The notes beneath the pieces are model-generated. The model did not search any database. It saw only the letters and a program-made list of their open reading frames with translations, and was not told the origin of the DNA. Below are positions 45,016 through 56,896 of a DNA stretch of 64,000 nucleotides, one piece after another. The position numbers and the translations under genes are program-made. Within the stretch, counting starts at the first letter, position 1. Each line of letters opens with the position of its first letter. Source of the DNA: Oceanobacter kriegii DSM 6294 (lineage in GTDB: Bacteria > Pseudomonadota > Gammaproteobacteria > Pseudomonadales > Oceanobacteraceae); assembly GCF_000422845.1 (NCBI RefSeq), contig NZ_AUGV01000008.1, positions 1 through 64,000 of the forward strand. The letters are read 5' to 3'.

Positions 45016-46484
45016 TACAACAGGTCCTCGTGCCAGCAGTGGCCTTCTTTCAATGTCAGCAAATCCGCGCCTTTCGGGCCCCAGCTACCGGCCGGGTAAG
45101 GCTGCGGCGGGGTTGGGTCCTGGGCCCACTGGTCTTGCAGTTGGTCGACCCATTTCCAGGCGTATTCAATTTCGTCGCGGCGCACAAACAGGTTCTGGTT
45201 GTCGCGGCACACTTCCAGCAACAGACGCTCGTACGCATCCGGGATGCGGCCACGGCCGAAGTCGTTGGCGAAATCCAGACGCAGGGAACCGGCACGCAGA
45301 CCGTTGTCGCGGCCGAGGTCCTGATCCTTGTTCAGAATCTGCAACGAGATGCCTTCTTCCGGTTGCAGACGAATGGTCAGGCGGTTGTGGGCGGTGGAAC
45401 GCTGGCGCTCATCAAAGATGAAGTGCTGGTGCGGTTTGAAGTGAACGGTAATCTCGGTCAGCTTCTGTTTCATGCGCTTGCCGGTGCGCAGGTAAAACGG
45501 CACACCTGCCCAACGCCAGTTGTTGATCTTGGCCTTGATCGCCACGAAGGTTTCGGTGTTGCTGTGCGGGTTGGCACCGTCTTCGTTGAGGTAACCCGGT
45601 ACCGCCTTGCCGTCGATCATGCCGTCGACGTAGCGGCCACGGACCACTTCACGCTCAGGGCCAAAGGCCACGACCGGGCTCAGTGCCTGCAGCACTTTCA
45701 CTTTTTCGTTACGAATGGCGTTGGCGCTCAAATCCAGCGGCGGGTCCATGGCGGTCAGACACAGCAGTTGCAGCAAGTGGTTCTGCACCATGTCGCGCAT
45801 TTGGCCGGCGTCGTCGAAGTATCCCCAACGGCCTTCAATACCGACTTTTTCTGCCACGGTAATTTCAATGTGGGAGATGTTCTTGCACGACCACTGGTTA
45901 CCGAACAGCGGGTTGGCAAAACGCAGGGCAATCAGGTTTTGTACCGTCTCTTTACCCAGGTAGTGGTCAATCCGGTAAATCTGGCGCTCTTCAAAGAAGC
46001 GGGCAACGTATTCGTTGATCTCGTTGGACGACTCGTGGTCGTGACCCAGCGGCTTTTCCAGTACCACACGGCTGCTGTCATTCAGGCAGCCCGCGTTGTG
46101 CAGGTTCTCGCTCATCGGGCCGAACAGACTGGCGGCAGTGGCGTAGTAGAAAACACGTTCCTTGTGGCCATCCTGCAGGGCGCTTGCCAGGGCCTGATAT
46201 TGCTCTGCCTGTTTGAAGTCGACCTTCACATATTGAAGGCGCTCGGCGAACGCGGCCATATCGCTTTCCTGACATTCATTGGCAGGCACAAAGCGCTTGA
46301 GGTTATTCAGGCTGGTTTCGGTAAAACCCTGGGTATCTGTGTCGTCACGGGCGACACCAAAGACACGGCTGTTAGCGTCCAGCAGACCGGCACGGCCGAG
46401 CTGGTACAGAGCAGGAAGCAGTTTGCGCTGGGCGAGGTCTCCCAGGGCGCCAAAAATGACGATGTCACAAGCTTGGGAACTCAT
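45015..46484 (-). CDS. zwf: Glucose-6-phosphate 1-dehydrogenase
   Basis: A 489-residue Zwf. The dinucleotide motif [16 protein letters not shown] is at residue 11, the active-site motif [19 protein letters not shown] near 175, and [11 protein letters not shown] near 335. It oxidises glucose 6-phosphate to 6-phosphogluconolactone. First gene of zwf-pgl-eda; the upstream region is divergent to the porin gene. Confidence 0.96.
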   Translation of the reverse strand: MSSQACDIVIFGALGDLAQRKLLPALYQLGRAGLLDANSRVFGVARDDTDTQGFTETSLNNLKRFVPANECQESDMAAFAERLQYVKVDFKQAEQYQALASALQDGHKERVFYYATAASLFGPMSENLHNAGCLNDSSRVVLEKPLGHDHESSNEINEYVARFFEERQIYRIDHYLGKETVQNLIALRFANPLFGNQWSCKNISHIEITVAEKVGIEGRWGYFDDAGQMRDMVQNHLLQLLCLTAMDPPLDLSANAIRNEKVKVLQALSPVVAFGPEREVVRGRYVDGMIDGKAVPGYLNEDGANPHSNTETFVAIKAKINNWRWAGVPFYLRTGKRMKQKLTEITVHFKPHQHFIFDERQRSTAHNRLTIRLQPEEGISLQILNKDQDLGRDNGLRAGSLRLDFANDFGRGRIPDAYERLLLEVCRDNQNLFVRRDEIEYAWKWVDQLQDQWAQDPTPPQPYPAGSWGPKGADLLTLKEGHCWHEDLL

Positions 46485-48400
<1,916 letters not shown>

Positions 48401-48541
48401 GCCTCTGATTTGAAGGACCCGGGTGCCTCTGTTCAAGCCCGGGTTGTTCAAAACAGGTTGGCGCTGCTCGTATAGTGCTCGCTCGGATTGGTCACCTGGG
48501 TTGCGGGCAAGCGCCACACTCTCGGCTCTGTTCAGGAGCCT

Positions 48542-48578
48542 GTCGGCTCACCGGTCACGGTGAGCCGACTTTCTATTT
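48542..48578 (+). terminator. Probable terminator after the porin
   Basis: GTCGGCTCACCG and CGGTGAGCCGAC form a 12-bp stem with a four-base loop (48542-48569), followed by TTTCTATTTC. The T tract is interrupted, so strength is uncertain. Confidence 0.6.
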
Positions 48579-48697
48579 CGCTGAGGGCGCAGACCTGCGA
48601 CCTCGCTCATACGAAGTGCTGCAGCTGGTTTATACTGCCATCGGTACGACGCCAGTTTGGCCAGCATGGCCTGCCTTTGTAGATAACCCGGTGAATT

Positions 48698-49447
48698 ATG
48701 TCTGTTTCAAAACCCGTATGCGTAGTCGATGATGATGAAGGGATTCGACTGTTACTCCAGGCGTATCTGGAGCAACAGGGGTTTGAGGTGTCTGCTTTTG
48801 CAGACGGACTGTCGTTTGTGGATCACCTGCGTGAACAGGCCGCAGCGGACCCGCAAATTGTGATTCTGGATGTGATGCTGCCGGACATCGACGGCTTTGA
48901 AGTGGTCAAGCGCGTGCGGGGTTTCTCACAAGTGCCGATCATCATGCTGACCGCCAACGCCGAAGAAACCGACCGTATTGTCGGCCTCGAACTGGGCGCT
49001 GATGACTACCTTGAAAAACCCTTCAACCCCCGCGAACTGCTGGCACGGATCAAGGCCATTCGCCGCCGCACCGAGCAGATGCCGGATACCCCGGTCGCCC
49101 CGACGGGGCAGCGATTTCGCACTTTTAACGGTTTTGCACTGGATACCATTTCCCGTAATCTGGTGGGGCCGGACGGTGAAGACATTGGCTTGTCGGGCAC
49201 CGATTACCAGTTGCTGATTATGTTGCTGGACTGCCACGGCGAAGTACTGACTCGCGAAGCCATTGCAAGTATCACCCGTGGCCGCGACAATCTGCCCATG
49301 GACCGATTTATTGATGTGCAAATCAGCCGCTTGCGCAGCCGTCTGGGTGACGACGCGCGAGCCCCCACGCTGATCAAAACCGTGCGTGGCAAAGGCTACG
49401 TATTTACCGCCAGTGTGGAAAGCCGGGCCGATGCGCCGCTGGCTTGA
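48698..49447 (+). CDS. gltR: OmpR-type response regulator, GltR-like
   Basis: A 249-residue regulator: receiver (VCVVDDDEGIRLLL, Asp in IVILDVMLPDIDG, LEKPFNPRELLARI) and OmpR winged helix (LSGTDYQLLIMLLDCHGEVLTREAI, DVQISRLRSRLGDDARAPTLIKTVRGKGYVF). Position between a sugar porin with zwf-pgl-eda and a sugar ABC transporter matches GltR, the glucose-uptake regulator of Pseudomonas. Its 3' end overlaps the kinase gene by 17 bases. The gltR name rests on synteny. Confidence 0.8.
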   Translation: MSVSKPVCVVDDDEGIRLLLQAYLEQQGFEVSAFADGLSFVDHLREQAAADPQIVILDVMLPDIDGFEVVKRVRGFSQVPIIMLTANAEETDRIVGLELGADDYLEKPFNPRELLARIKAIRRRTEQMPDTPVAPTGQRFRTFNGFALDTISRNLVGPDGEDIGLSGTDYQLLIMLLDCHGEVLTREAIASITRGRDNLPMDRFIDVQISRLRSRLGDDARAPTLIKTVRGKGYVFTASVESRADAPLA

Positions 49448-50894
49448 GGCCGGGCGTCGACGGCTGCAACAATCGTCACTGTCGGCGCGCTTCCTGCTGT
49501 TGCTGACCCTGGGCATTGTGCTGGCGCAGGGCATTTCGACCAGCATCTGGTACGCCCAGTGGCGTACCGATACCAACAAAACCACCCGCGAAATGTCGGA
49601 GCACATGGCCTATCGCATTGCTGCGACGGCCAATTTCTTCACCTCCTTGCCGCAAATTTATCGCCATGTAGTGCTCGACCAGCTGCGCGATATGGGTGGC
49701 ACTCGTTTCTTTGTGTCGCTGAACCGCGAACGCATTCATATCAACGACCTCAACGACTCCGAGCGCAAACAGATCGTGGTGGATACCACCCGTCAGGTAT
49801 TGGCGGAGCAGCTGGGTTTGCACGACGGCGTTTTCATTGAATTCTCCCGCGCCGACGACCTGCACGTGCTGAACAACGAGGTCAAACTGGTCGATCTGCC
49901 CGACAGTTGGGGGGCGTCGAGCTTGCTCTACAAGCCGCTGGATGCGCCGATTCTGGTGGTGCAGATTCCGGTGTCCGATACCGAATGGCTGTATCTGGCG
50001 ACGCTGATGCCAGACCCGATGTTTCTGGATGAGCAGTCGCCGCTGAGTCTGGAGCGGCTGTTGTCCTTGCTGCTGTCGCTGATGGTGGTGTTGCTGCTGG
50101 GCAGTGTGTTTGTGCGCTCGCTGACCCGGCCGTTGCGGTCGCTGACCGAGGCGATGGAGCAGTTTGGCCGTGGCGATTCCGTACAGCTGGATGAAACCGG
50201 CAGCAAGGAGCTGTTGGCCACGGCGCGGGCAGTGAACGAAATGCAAAGCCGCATTCAGCGTTATCTGAATGACCGCGAACGCTTGTTTGCGTCCATTTCC
50301 CACGACCTTAAAACACCGATTACTCGCCTGCGGTTACGTGCTGAACTGCTGCAAAAAGAGCAGGTTCGGGAAGCCTTTATTGACGATCTGGAAGACCTCG
50401 AATTGATGGTGAAAGCCTCGCTGCAATGCGTGAAAGACACCGATATTCACGAGAACCCGGCCGACGTCGACATCATGAAGCTGTTTACCAACCTGTCCGA
50501 GGGGGCGCGGCTGGACGGCAAGCAAGTGGTGGTGCCGCTGCTGCAGGAATGCTTTTATCGCGGCAAGCCGCTGGCGCTGAAGCGGCTGTTTGGCAACCTG
50601 ATCGACAACGCGCTGTATTACGGCGGCAGTGCCGAGGTGTATCTGGAAGACACCGATACCGAACTGGTGGTCGCCATTCTGGATCACGGCCCCGGCATTC
50701 CGGAAGAACAGCTGGAAAAGGTGTTCGATCCGTATACCCGTCTGAAATCCGATACTTCTCTTAACCTTGGTCTGAACATGGGGCTGGGGTTATCGATTGC
50801 CCGCAACATTGCGCGCGCCCACGGTGGCGAACTGACGCTCTCCAATCATCCCGCCGGTGGCTTGCAAGCCCGGGTGGTGCTGCCACGCAGCTAG
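49431..50894 (+). CDS. gtrS: Sensor histidine kinase, GtrS-like
   Basis: A 487-residue membrane kinase. First membrane helix about 18-38 (FLLLLTLGIVLAQGIST), periplasmic domain about 40-200, second helix about 203-225 (LLSLLLSLMVVLLLGSVFV), HAMP, HisKA with His in FASISHDLKTPITRLRLR, and HATPase (NLIDNALYYGG, ILDHGPGIPEEQ, GLGLSIARNIARAHGG). The ATG at 49431 lies inside the regulator gene. In Pseudomonas, GtrS senses 2-ketogluconate or 6-phosphogluconate; whether this protein does is inferred from synteny. Confidence 0.8.
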   Translation: MRRWLEAGRRRLQQSSLSARFLLLLTLGIVLAQGISTSIWYAQWRTDTNKTTREMSEHMAYRIAATANFFTSLPQIYRHVVLDQLRDMGGTRFFVSLNRERIHINDLNDSERKQIVVDTTRQVLAEQLGLHDGVFIEFSRADDLHVLNNEVKLVDLPDSWGASSLLYKPLDAPILVVQIPVSDTEWLYLATLMPDPMFLDEQSPLSLERLLSLLLSLMVVLLLGSVFVRSLTRPLRSLTEAMEQFGRGDSVQLDETGSKELLATARAVNEMQSRIQRYLNDRERLFASISHDLKTPITRLRLRAELLQKEQVREAFIDDLEDLELMVKASLQCVKDTDIHENPADVDIMKLFTNLSEGARLDGKQVVVPLLQECFYRGKPLALKRLFGNLIDNALYYGGSAEVYLEDTDTELVVAILDHGPGIPEEQLEKVFDPYTRLKSDTSLNLGLNMGLGLSIARNIARAHGGELTLSNHPAGGLQARVVLPRS

Positions 50895-51141
50895 GGACCC
50901 TGAGCCTGGCTCGCAAAGCCGGTGCGGTTCAGGCTGGTCTATTCTCAATGGGATTGATGGCCCCAACCAATCAGGCTTGTCTGGCTGCTTTCTGATGTCT
51001 TGCCAAAAGATGAGCAAGGTTTGGTTGGATATTTTCTGATCGACGGCGGTTTGTTTCACAATTGAAGGCAATTGAAAGACTTTGCAACACTTCAACGGTG
51101 AACCTTACTTTCTGGTGCCGCAGGGTTTGGTACTTTACTGA

Positions 51142-51157
51142 TTCGGACTTATCCGAA
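51142..51157. promoter_or_regulatory. Candidate operator upstream of the sugar ABC transporter
   Basis: TTCGGA-CTTA-TCCGAA, a perfect 6+6 inverted repeat, lies 35 bases before the binding-protein start and just after TTTGGTACTTTACTG, which could be a -10 region. Position fits an operator or a short leader hairpin; the factor is unknown. Confidence 0.35.
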
Positions 51158-51191
51158 CCTGCGACACAAAAAATATAAAAGGATCGCTCAC

Positions 51192-52442
51192 ATGCTCAAG
51201 ATCAAAGCTCTGGTTGGCGCAATGGCGCTGGCTGTTTCTGCTGCCTCTGTTTCCGCTGGCGAAGTGGAAGTCCTGCACTACCTGACCTCATCCGGCGAAG
51301 CGGCCGCGGTGAACGTTCTGAAAAAAGAACTCGAGAAAGAAGGTCACAGCTGGAAAGACTTCGCCGTTGCCGGTGGTGGTGGTGAAACCGCGATGACCGT
51401 TCTGAAATCCCGTGCGGTTTCCGGTAACCCGCCTGCGGCGGCCCAGATCAAAGGCCCTTCCATTCAGGAGTGGGGCGAGCTGGGTTTTCTGGCGTCTCTG
51501 GATGACGTTGCCAAGCAAGGCAAATGGGATTCCCTGCTGCCACCTGTGGTCAGCGACGTGATGAAGTACGAAGGTGAATACGTGGCCGTTCCTGTGAACG
51601 TACACCGTGTGAACTGGCTGTGGGCGAACCCGGAACTGTTCAAGCAAGCCGGTGTGGCGATTCCGACCACCTGGGATCAGTTCTTCGATGCGGCTGAAAA
51701 GCTGCAAGCCAAAGGCATTATTCCACTGGCCCACGGCGGTCAGGCATGGCAGGACGCGACCCTGTTTGAAGCCGTCGCCCTGGGTGTGGGTGGCTCTGAG
51801 TTCTACAACAAGGCGTTCCACGACCTCGATCAGCAGACTCTCAAAAGCAACATCATGGTGAAGGTATTTGAAACCTTCAAGAAAACCCGCAAGTACATCG
51901 ATGCTGACGCGCCGGGCCGTGACTGGAACATTGCGACCAGCATGGTCATCAACGGTCAGGCCGCGATGCAGATCATGGGTGACTGGGCCAAGGGCGAATT
52001 CACCGCAGCGGGCAAAAACGCGGGTGTTGACTACGTCTGCCTGGCAGCACCAGATACCTCCGGTGCCTTCACCTTCAACATCGACTCCTTCGCCATGTTC
52101 GCTCTGAGCGACGACGAAGGTCAGGCCGCGCAGGCCGATATGGCCCGTCTGGTGATGGAGCCAACCTTCCAGGAAACCTTCAACCTGAACAAGGGTTCTA
52201 TCCCGGCGCGTCTGGGTATGGATCGCTCCGCCTTTGACAGCTGTGCACACGCTTCCATGGATGCGTTTGTAGCCTCGGCACAAACCGGTGACCTGGTGCC
52301 TTCCATGGCCCACGGTATGTCCACCAACTCCCGTGCCCAGGGTGCGATCTACGACGTAGTGACCAACTTCTACAACAGCAAGAACCTGTCAGCCAAGGAA
52401 GCAGTGGACAAGATGGCTCGCGCCATCAAGGCCTCCCTGTAA
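51192..52442 (+). CDS. gtsA: Sugar ABC transporter substrate-binding protein, GtsA-like
   Basis: A 416-residue periplasmic binding protein: signal peptide MLKIKALVGAMALAVSAASVSA, then EVEVLHYLTSSGEAAAVNVLKKELEKEG, VPVNVHRVNWLWANPELFKQAG and AMQIMGDWAKGEF, typical of the glucose/mannose group of family 1 binding proteins. First gene of gtsA-B-C-D. A 154-base gap to gtsB is usual, allowing higher expression of the binding protein. Confidence 0.88.
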   Translation: MLKIKALVGAMALAVSAASVSAGEVEVLHYLTSSGEAAAVNVLKKELEKEGHSWKDFAVAGGGGETAMTVLKSRAVSGNPPAAAQIKGPSIQEWGELGFLASLDDVAKQGKWDSLLPPVVSDVMKYEGEYVAVPVNVHRVNWLWANPELFKQAGVAIPTTWDQFFDAAEKLQAKGIIPLAHGGQAWQDATLFEAVALGVGGSEFYNKAFHDLDQQTLKSNIMVKVFETFKKTRKYIDADAPGRDWNIATSMVINGQAAMQIMGDWAKGEFTAAGKNAGVDYVCLAAPDTSGAFTFNIDSFAMFALSDDEGQAAQADMARLVMEPTFQETFNLNKGSIPARLGMDRSAFDSCAHASMDAFVASAQTGDLVPSMAHGMSTNSRAQGAIYDVVTNFYNSKNLSAKEAVDKMARAIKASL

Positions 52443-52595
52443 TTTCCTGAACCGTCTGAACACCGGCCTGCTGTTATTGGCGCGGCAGGCCAACGTTCAA
52501 CATAGTTTTATCTGAAAATGCGTTCTCCGGGTGCCACCTGATTTCGGTCAGGTGGGCATCACAGGGTTCGTACGCTCAAAAAACGGGTACTGACC

Positions 52596-53537
52596 ATGAA
52601 CCAACAAACCAATACAGCCGGGCGCAGCATTAACAGCGCTGCCTTGTCGCCACTGGCGCGGCTGCAACAGGCGTTAGCCGACCAGCTGCCGAAGCTCGTC
52701 ATGGCGCCAACCTTCTTGATTATTTTTGTGTGTATCTACGGATACATCGGCTGGACGTTCCTGCTGTCACTGACCAAGTCTCGCATCTTGCCAGTGTGGA
52801 AATTTGTTGGATTCGAACAGTACGAAAAACTTTTTATGAACGATCGCTGGATGGTCTCGCTGGAGAACCTGGTGATCTTCTCGTTCCTGTTTATTGCCCT
52901 GTGCCTGTTGATCGGCATGGTGCTGGCCGTGTTGCTGGATCAGAAAATCCGCAACGAAGGCTTTATTCGCGGCATCTACCTGTACCCGATGGCAATCTCC
53001 TTCATCGTTACCGGTACCGCCTGGAAATGGCTGATGAACCCAAGCCTGGGTCTGGAAAAAATGATGCACGACTGGGGCTGGACCAGCTTTAGCTTTGACT
53101 GGCTGGTCGACCCCGACATGGTGGTATACACCCTGGTGATCGCCGCCGTATGGCAGTCATCCGGCTTTGTGATGGCGCTGTTTATTGCCGGTTTGCGTGG
53201 TGTCGATGACGAAATGATCAAGGCCGCCAAACTGGATGGTGCCTCGATGCCGACCATTTACCGTCGCATCATTCTGCCGAGCCTGAAGCCGGTGTTCTTC
53301 AGCTGCTTTGTGATTCTGTCGCACATTGCCATCAAGAGCTTCGACCTGGTGGCCGCACTGACTGGCGGTGGTCCGGGCTATGCCTCCGACCTGCCAGCCA
53401 ACTTTATGTATGCCCACGCTTTCACCCGCGGTCAGATGGGCCTGGGTGCCGCATCCGCGATGGTAATGCTGGGTGGTGTACTGGCGATTCTGGTGCCGTA
53501 CCTGTACTCCGAACTGCGAGGTAAGAAACATGGTTGA
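52596..53537 (+). CDS. gtsB: Sugar ABC transporter permease, GtsB-like
   Basis: A 313-residue inner-membrane permease with six helices, the first at about residues 33-58 (LVMAPTFLIIFVCIYGYIGWTF). The EAA-type cytoplasmic loop is VDDEMIKAAKLDGASMPTIYRRIILPSLKP near 210. Pairs with GtsC. Its end overlaps gtsC by eight bases. Confidence 0.9.
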   Translation: MNQQTNTAGRSINSAALSPLARLQQALADQLPKLVMAPTFLIIFVCIYGYIGWTFLLSLTKSRILPVWKFVGFEQYEKLFMNDRWMVSLENLVIFSFLFIALCLLIGMVLAVLLDQKIRNEGFIRGIYLYPMAISFIVTGTAWKWLMNPSLGLEKMMHDWGWTSFSFDWLVDPDMVVYTLVIAAVWQSSGFVMALFIAGLRGVDDEMIKAAKLDGASMPTIYRRIILPSLKPVFFSCFVILSHIAIKSFDLVAALTGGGPGYASDLPANFMYAHAFTRGQMGLGAASAMVMLGGVLAILVPYLYSELRGKKHG

Positions 53538-54402
53538 AGCTCCAATGACGGTAACGCGCCGTGCAGCACGACTGGGCTTGTACGCCATTCTTGCCGCGGT
53601 TGCCTTTATCTACCTGATGCCAGTGTGGGTGATGCTGATCACCTCGCTGAAAGACGTTGAAGAAATTCGCTCCGGTAACCTGTTGTCGCTGCCATCCAGC
53701 CTCAACTTTGATGCCTGGGTAACGGCGTGGGGCAGTGCCTGTGCCGGTTCCAGCTGTGAAGGTATTTCCAGCTACTTCTGGAACTCATTCCAGATTGTGA
53801 TTCCGGCGGTGATTATTTCCACCTTGCTGGGTGCCCTGAACGGTTATGTATTGTCGTTCTGGCGCTTCCGCGGCAGCGAGCTGATGTTCGGTCTGCTGTT
53901 GGTGGGCTGCTTTATCCCACTGCAGGTGATCCTGCTGCCAATGGCGCGCACGCTGGCCTTCTTCGGACTGGCCAACTCAACCCCGGGTCTGGTGTTGGTG
54001 CATGTGATTGTCGGTACCGGTTTCACCACCATGTTCTTCCGCAACTTCTACATCGGCTTGCCACAAGAGCTGATCAAGGCGGCAAAACTGGATGGCGCAG
54101 GGTTCTTCTTTATTTTCCGTCGCGTGGTACTGCCGCTGTCGACGCCGATCATCGTCGTGACCGTGATCTGGCAGTTCACCCAGATCTGGAACGACTTCCT
54201 GCTCGGTATTGTGTACTCCGGTGCTGAAACCCAGCCGGTGACGGTGGCGCTGAACAACCTGGTGAACACCAGCTTCGGCGGCAAGCAGTACAACGTCGAT
54301 ATGGCAGCAGCGCTGATTGCCGCACTGCCGACGCTGATTGTGTACATGGTGGCGGGCAAGTATTTCGTGAAGGGGTTGACCGCCGGTGCCGTCAAAGGCT
54401 GA
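53530..54402 (+). CDS. gtsC: Sugar ABC transporter permease, GtsC-like
   Basis: A 290-residue permease with six helices; the EAA loop is LPQELIKAAKLDGAGFFFIFRRVVLPLSTP near residue 180. The ATG at 53530 overlaps the gtsB stop (ATGGTTGA); a longer frame from 53473 is not used. A periplasmic loop SACAGSSCEGISSYFWNSF has two Cys. It resembles the MalG/GtsC group. Confidence 0.9.
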   Translation: MVEAPMTVTRRAARLGLYAILAAVAFIYLMPVWVMLITSLKDVEEIRSGNLLSLPSSLNFDAWVTAWGSACAGSSCEGISSYFWNSFQIVIPAVIISTLLGALNGYVLSFWRFRGSELMFGLLLVGCFIPLQVILLPMARTLAFFGLANSTPGLVLVHVIVGTGFTTMFFRNFYIGLPQELIKAAKLDGAGFFFIFRRVVLPLSTPIIVVTVIWQFTQIWNDFLLGIVYSGAETQPVTVALNNLVNTSFGGKQYNVDMAAALIAALPTLIVYMVAGKYFVKGLTAGAVKG

Positions 54403-54654
54403 TCGGAGCTACTGCGCTTGGAATAGCTGCGTTAAAGCTCGACTCGAGGATGCTCATTTATGACTTATAAACTCCGCTCCTCTCGTCGATCTTTGCCTTG
54501 CTCTTCCATCGCTCGTAACGCTCCGATGGCTCCGAGGCACATCCACTGATGACGCCAACTCATCGGCCTGAATAACCCCGGTGGGTTGGTTGAAAAAATA
54601 AAAAATTATTTGGTGTTGTGGGATTCGCACAGCACTCAGAAAGAGGCTAAGAAT
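54403..54654. other. Spacer between gtsC and the ATPase gene with a dispersed repeat
   Basis: No gene. It contains a GCTC/GAGC-rich stretch (about 54436-54530, text such as CTTGCTCTTCCATCGCTCG) of the sort found as imperfect intergenic repeats in related bacteria, then an AT-rich segment (AAAAAATAAAAAATTATT, about 54592-54609) that may be part of a separate promoter for the ATPase gene. Confidence 0.4.
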
Positions 54655-55770
54655 ATGGCTGCTCTGACGATTGAAAATGCAGTAAAGAACTACGGCCAGG
54701 GGGATATCCTCAAGGGCATTAACATCTCCATTGAGAGTGGTGAGTTTCTGATTCTGGTGGGTCCTTCCGGTTGCGGTAAGTCGACGCTGATGAACATGAT
54801 CGCCGGTCTGGAAACCGTGACGTCCGGTCGCATCCTGATGGGTGACGACGACGTCACCAATGTACAGCCGAAAGATCGTGACATCGCCATGGTGTTCCAG
54901 AGCTACGCGCTGTACCCGAACATGAGCGTGGCTGAGAACATTGCTTTTGGTCTGGAAATTCGCAAGGTGCCGAAGCACGAGCGTGCTCAGGAAGTGGAGC
55001 GTGTTGCCAAGCTGCTACAAATCGAACACCTGCTCGACCGCAAGCCAGGTCAGTTGTCCGGTGGTCAGCGTCAGCGTGTCGCTATGGGACGTGCGTTAGC
55101 CCGTCGTCCACGTCTGTATTTGTTCGACGAACCGCTGTCCAACCTCGACGCCAAGCTGCGGGTTGAGATGCGTACCGAAATCAAGAAGCTGCACCAGAAT
55201 CTGGGCACTACCATTGTCTACGTTACCCACGACCAGATCGAAGCCATGACTTTGGCCGACCGCATCGCGGTAATGAAAGACGGCATCGTGCAGCAGTTCG
55301 GTACCCCGCAGGAGATCTACAACGACCCTAACAACCAGTTTGTAGCGGGCTTTATGGGTTCCCCGGCGATGAACTTCATTCCGGCCAAATTGGCGGGCAC
55401 TGCGGCGGCGGTGACGGTAGAAGTGACAGACGCCAATGGCGCGGTACAGCAGCTGCCGGTTCCAAACAGCGCAGCGCTGGCCAGCCAGATTGGTAACGAA
55501 GTGGTTCTGGGCCTACGTCCGGAAAAGATTACCGAGCCACTGCCGCATAAAGAGGCCGACCCTATGGTGACGCACCTGCCAATGAAGGTACTGGTAACCG
55601 AACCGACCGGTGCTGACACCATGGTGGTGTCTGAGCTGAACGGCACACAGGTCGACTGCCGCTTGGGGCCGCGCTTCGACGTTACACCGGGCGCTGCTGC
55701 CGACCTGATGGTCGATATGAGCCTGGCGGTGTTCTTCGACAAAGCCACGGGCGAACGCATCGACCGCTGA
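54655..55770 (+). CDS. gtsD: Sugar ABC transporter ATP-binding protein (MsmX/UgpC type), GtsD-like
   Basis: A 371-residue ATPase: Walker [10 protein letters not shown] near residue 37, Q loop [15 protein letters not shown], signature [19 protein letters not shown], Walker [13 protein letters not shown], switch His in [12 protein letters not shown], then MalK-type TOBE regulatory domains ([10 protein letters not shown]). It powers GtsBC. Such ATPases can serve several sugar transporters. The ATG at 54655 fits the family start [14 protein letters not shown]; the longer frame is not used. Confidence 0.92.
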   Translation: MAALTIENAVKNYGQGDILKGINISIESGEFLILVGPSGCGKSTLMNMIAGLETVTSGRILMGDDDVTNVQPKDRDIAMVFQSYALYPNMSVAENIAFGLEIRKVPKHERAQEVERVAKLLQIEHLLDRKPGQLSGGQRQRVAMGRALARRPRLYLFDEPLSNLDAKLRVEMRTEIKKLHQNLGTTIVYVTHDQIEAMTLADRIAVMKDGIVQQFGTPQEIYNDPNNQFVAGFMGSPAMNFIPAKLAGTAAAVTVEVTDANGAVQQLPVPNSAALASQIGNEVVLGLRPEKITEPLPHKEADPMVTHLPMKVLVTEPTGADTMVVSELNGTQVDCRLGPRFDVTPGAAADLMVDMSLAVFFDKATGERIDR

Positions 55771-56070
55771 TTGCCTCAAGCGACCTCGCTCCCGCTACGT
55801 CCTGTGTGGGAGTGAGTTTGCTGGCGAAATTCCATCGGCAGCACGCTACCTCCTGCAATTTATCGGTGACTCTCGGATATCAGATAGGGCAGTGCGTTGC
55901 GACCTGGAATGCCACAACTGGTGCGCGGTGCACACCCTACGGAAGGTCAGAGTAGGGTGTGCACTGCGCACCGAATGGCTGCTTTTATTTATACATAACT
56001 TGTACGAGGGTTGGAGAGAGGCTAGATTAGAACGTTCTGACAAAGAACAATTTGCAATCGAAGGCCGACC
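55771..56070. other. 300-base intergenic region with a 51-bp palindrome
   Basis: Contains a GTGGGAG piece at about 55806, ATCGGCAGCACGCTACCTCC near 55832 (compare 11808) and the palindrome 55921-55971. No gene seen; the frame at 55892-56074 is not credible. Confidence 0.5.
55921..55971. repeat. 51-bp palindromic repeat, GTGCGC...GCGCAC family
   Basis: GTGCGCGGTGCACACCCTAC and GTAGGGTGTGCACTGCGCAC pair across an 11-base loop with few mismatches. Related half-elements lie near 1185 (GTGCGCACTGCGCACC), 1283 and 11778. Confidence 0.75.
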
Positions 56071-56316
56071 ATGACTCCTGCCGATATCTCCCGCATCATC
56101 GAAATGGCCTGGGAAGACCGCACCCCTTTTGAAGCCATCGAGCGCCTTTATGGCTTGTCTGAACCGCAGGTGATCAACCTGATGCGCAAGGAAATGAAAG
56201 CCTCCAGCTTCCGTATGTGGCGTAAACGTATGAGCGGTCGCAAAACCAAGCACCTGCAACTGCGCCATCCGGATATTTCCCGCGGCTACTGCGCCACCCA
56301 ATACAAACATCGCTGA
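56071..56316 (+). CDS. TIGR03643 family small protein
   Basis: An 81-residue basic protein. ISRIIEMAWEDRTPFEAIERLYGLSEPQVINLMRKEMKASSFRMWRKRMSGR matches the TIGR03643 (DUF2805) family; the first part looks like a helix-turn-helix. The rest, TKHLQLRHPDISRGYC, is also conserved. Function unknown; nucleic-acid binding is plausible. Confidence 0.85.
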   Translation: MTPADISRIIEMAWEDRTPFEAIERLYGLSEPQVINLMRKEMKASSFRMWRKRMSGRKTKHLQLRHPDISRGYCATQYKHR

Positions 56317-56385
56317 TGTGCGGTGCGGAGAGGATCAATGTTATGATTTCGGCAACTTTAACGATTCCCGAAAGGTCCTGACTCC

Positions 56386-56769
56386 ATGTCCAAAAGCTTC
56401 GAAGCCCAAGGCGTTATCCACTCGATCGACGACACCAAAAGCTACGGCCAGAACAACTTCACCAAGCGCGAGTTTGTGATCAAACTGACCGGCGATGGCG
56501 AAAAGTCGGAATACCCGAACTACGTGGCGTTTGAACTGATCAAAGACAAATGTGCCCTGATGGACAGCTTCCACCTGGGCGATGAAATTCTGGTGACCTT
56601 TAACCTGAATGGCCGTCTGTGGAACGCTCCGGGCAAGCCGGAAAAATGCTTCACCAGCCTGCAAGCCTGGCGCGTTCAGTCCCTCAGCGAAGCCCAGCCA
56701 ATGGCGGCTCCGGCAGACGCAGGCTTCGCCCAGCAAATGCCAAACTACGATGACGATGTACCCTTCTAA
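56386..56769 (+). CDS. DUF3127 OB-fold-like protein with SSB-like acidic tail
   Basis: A 127-residue protein. DUF3127 text is clear: FEAQGVIHSIDDTKSYGQNNFTKREFVIK, YVAFELIKDKCALMDSFHLGDEILVTFNLNGRLW, SLQAWRV. The fold is predicted OB-like. The chain ends in a short linker and YDDDVPF, which resembles the DDDIPF tip of SSB that docks DNA repair proteins. It is followed by a good terminator. Confidence 0.85.
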   Translation: MSKSFEAQGVIHSIDDTKSYGQNNFTKREFVIKLTGDGEKSEYPNYVAFELIKDKCALMDSFHLGDEILVTFNLNGRLWNAPGKPEKCFTSLQAWRVQSLSEAQPMAAPADAGFAQQMPNYDDDVPF

Positions 56770-56829
56770 TAGAGAGTACCATTCTGATAGACAGAGCTCA
56801 TTCTGACGATCACAGACTGGATACACTGA

Positions 56830-56858
56830 AAGCCTGCTTCACGCAGGCTTTTCTTTTT
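56830..56858 (+). terminator. Rho-independent terminator after the DUF3127 gene
   Basis: AAGCCTGC-TTCAC-GCAGGCTT stem followed by TTCTTTTT. Confidence 0.85.
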
Positions 56859-56896
56859 GTACGTTTAATCGCTCAAACGACTTCAAGGATGATGTC

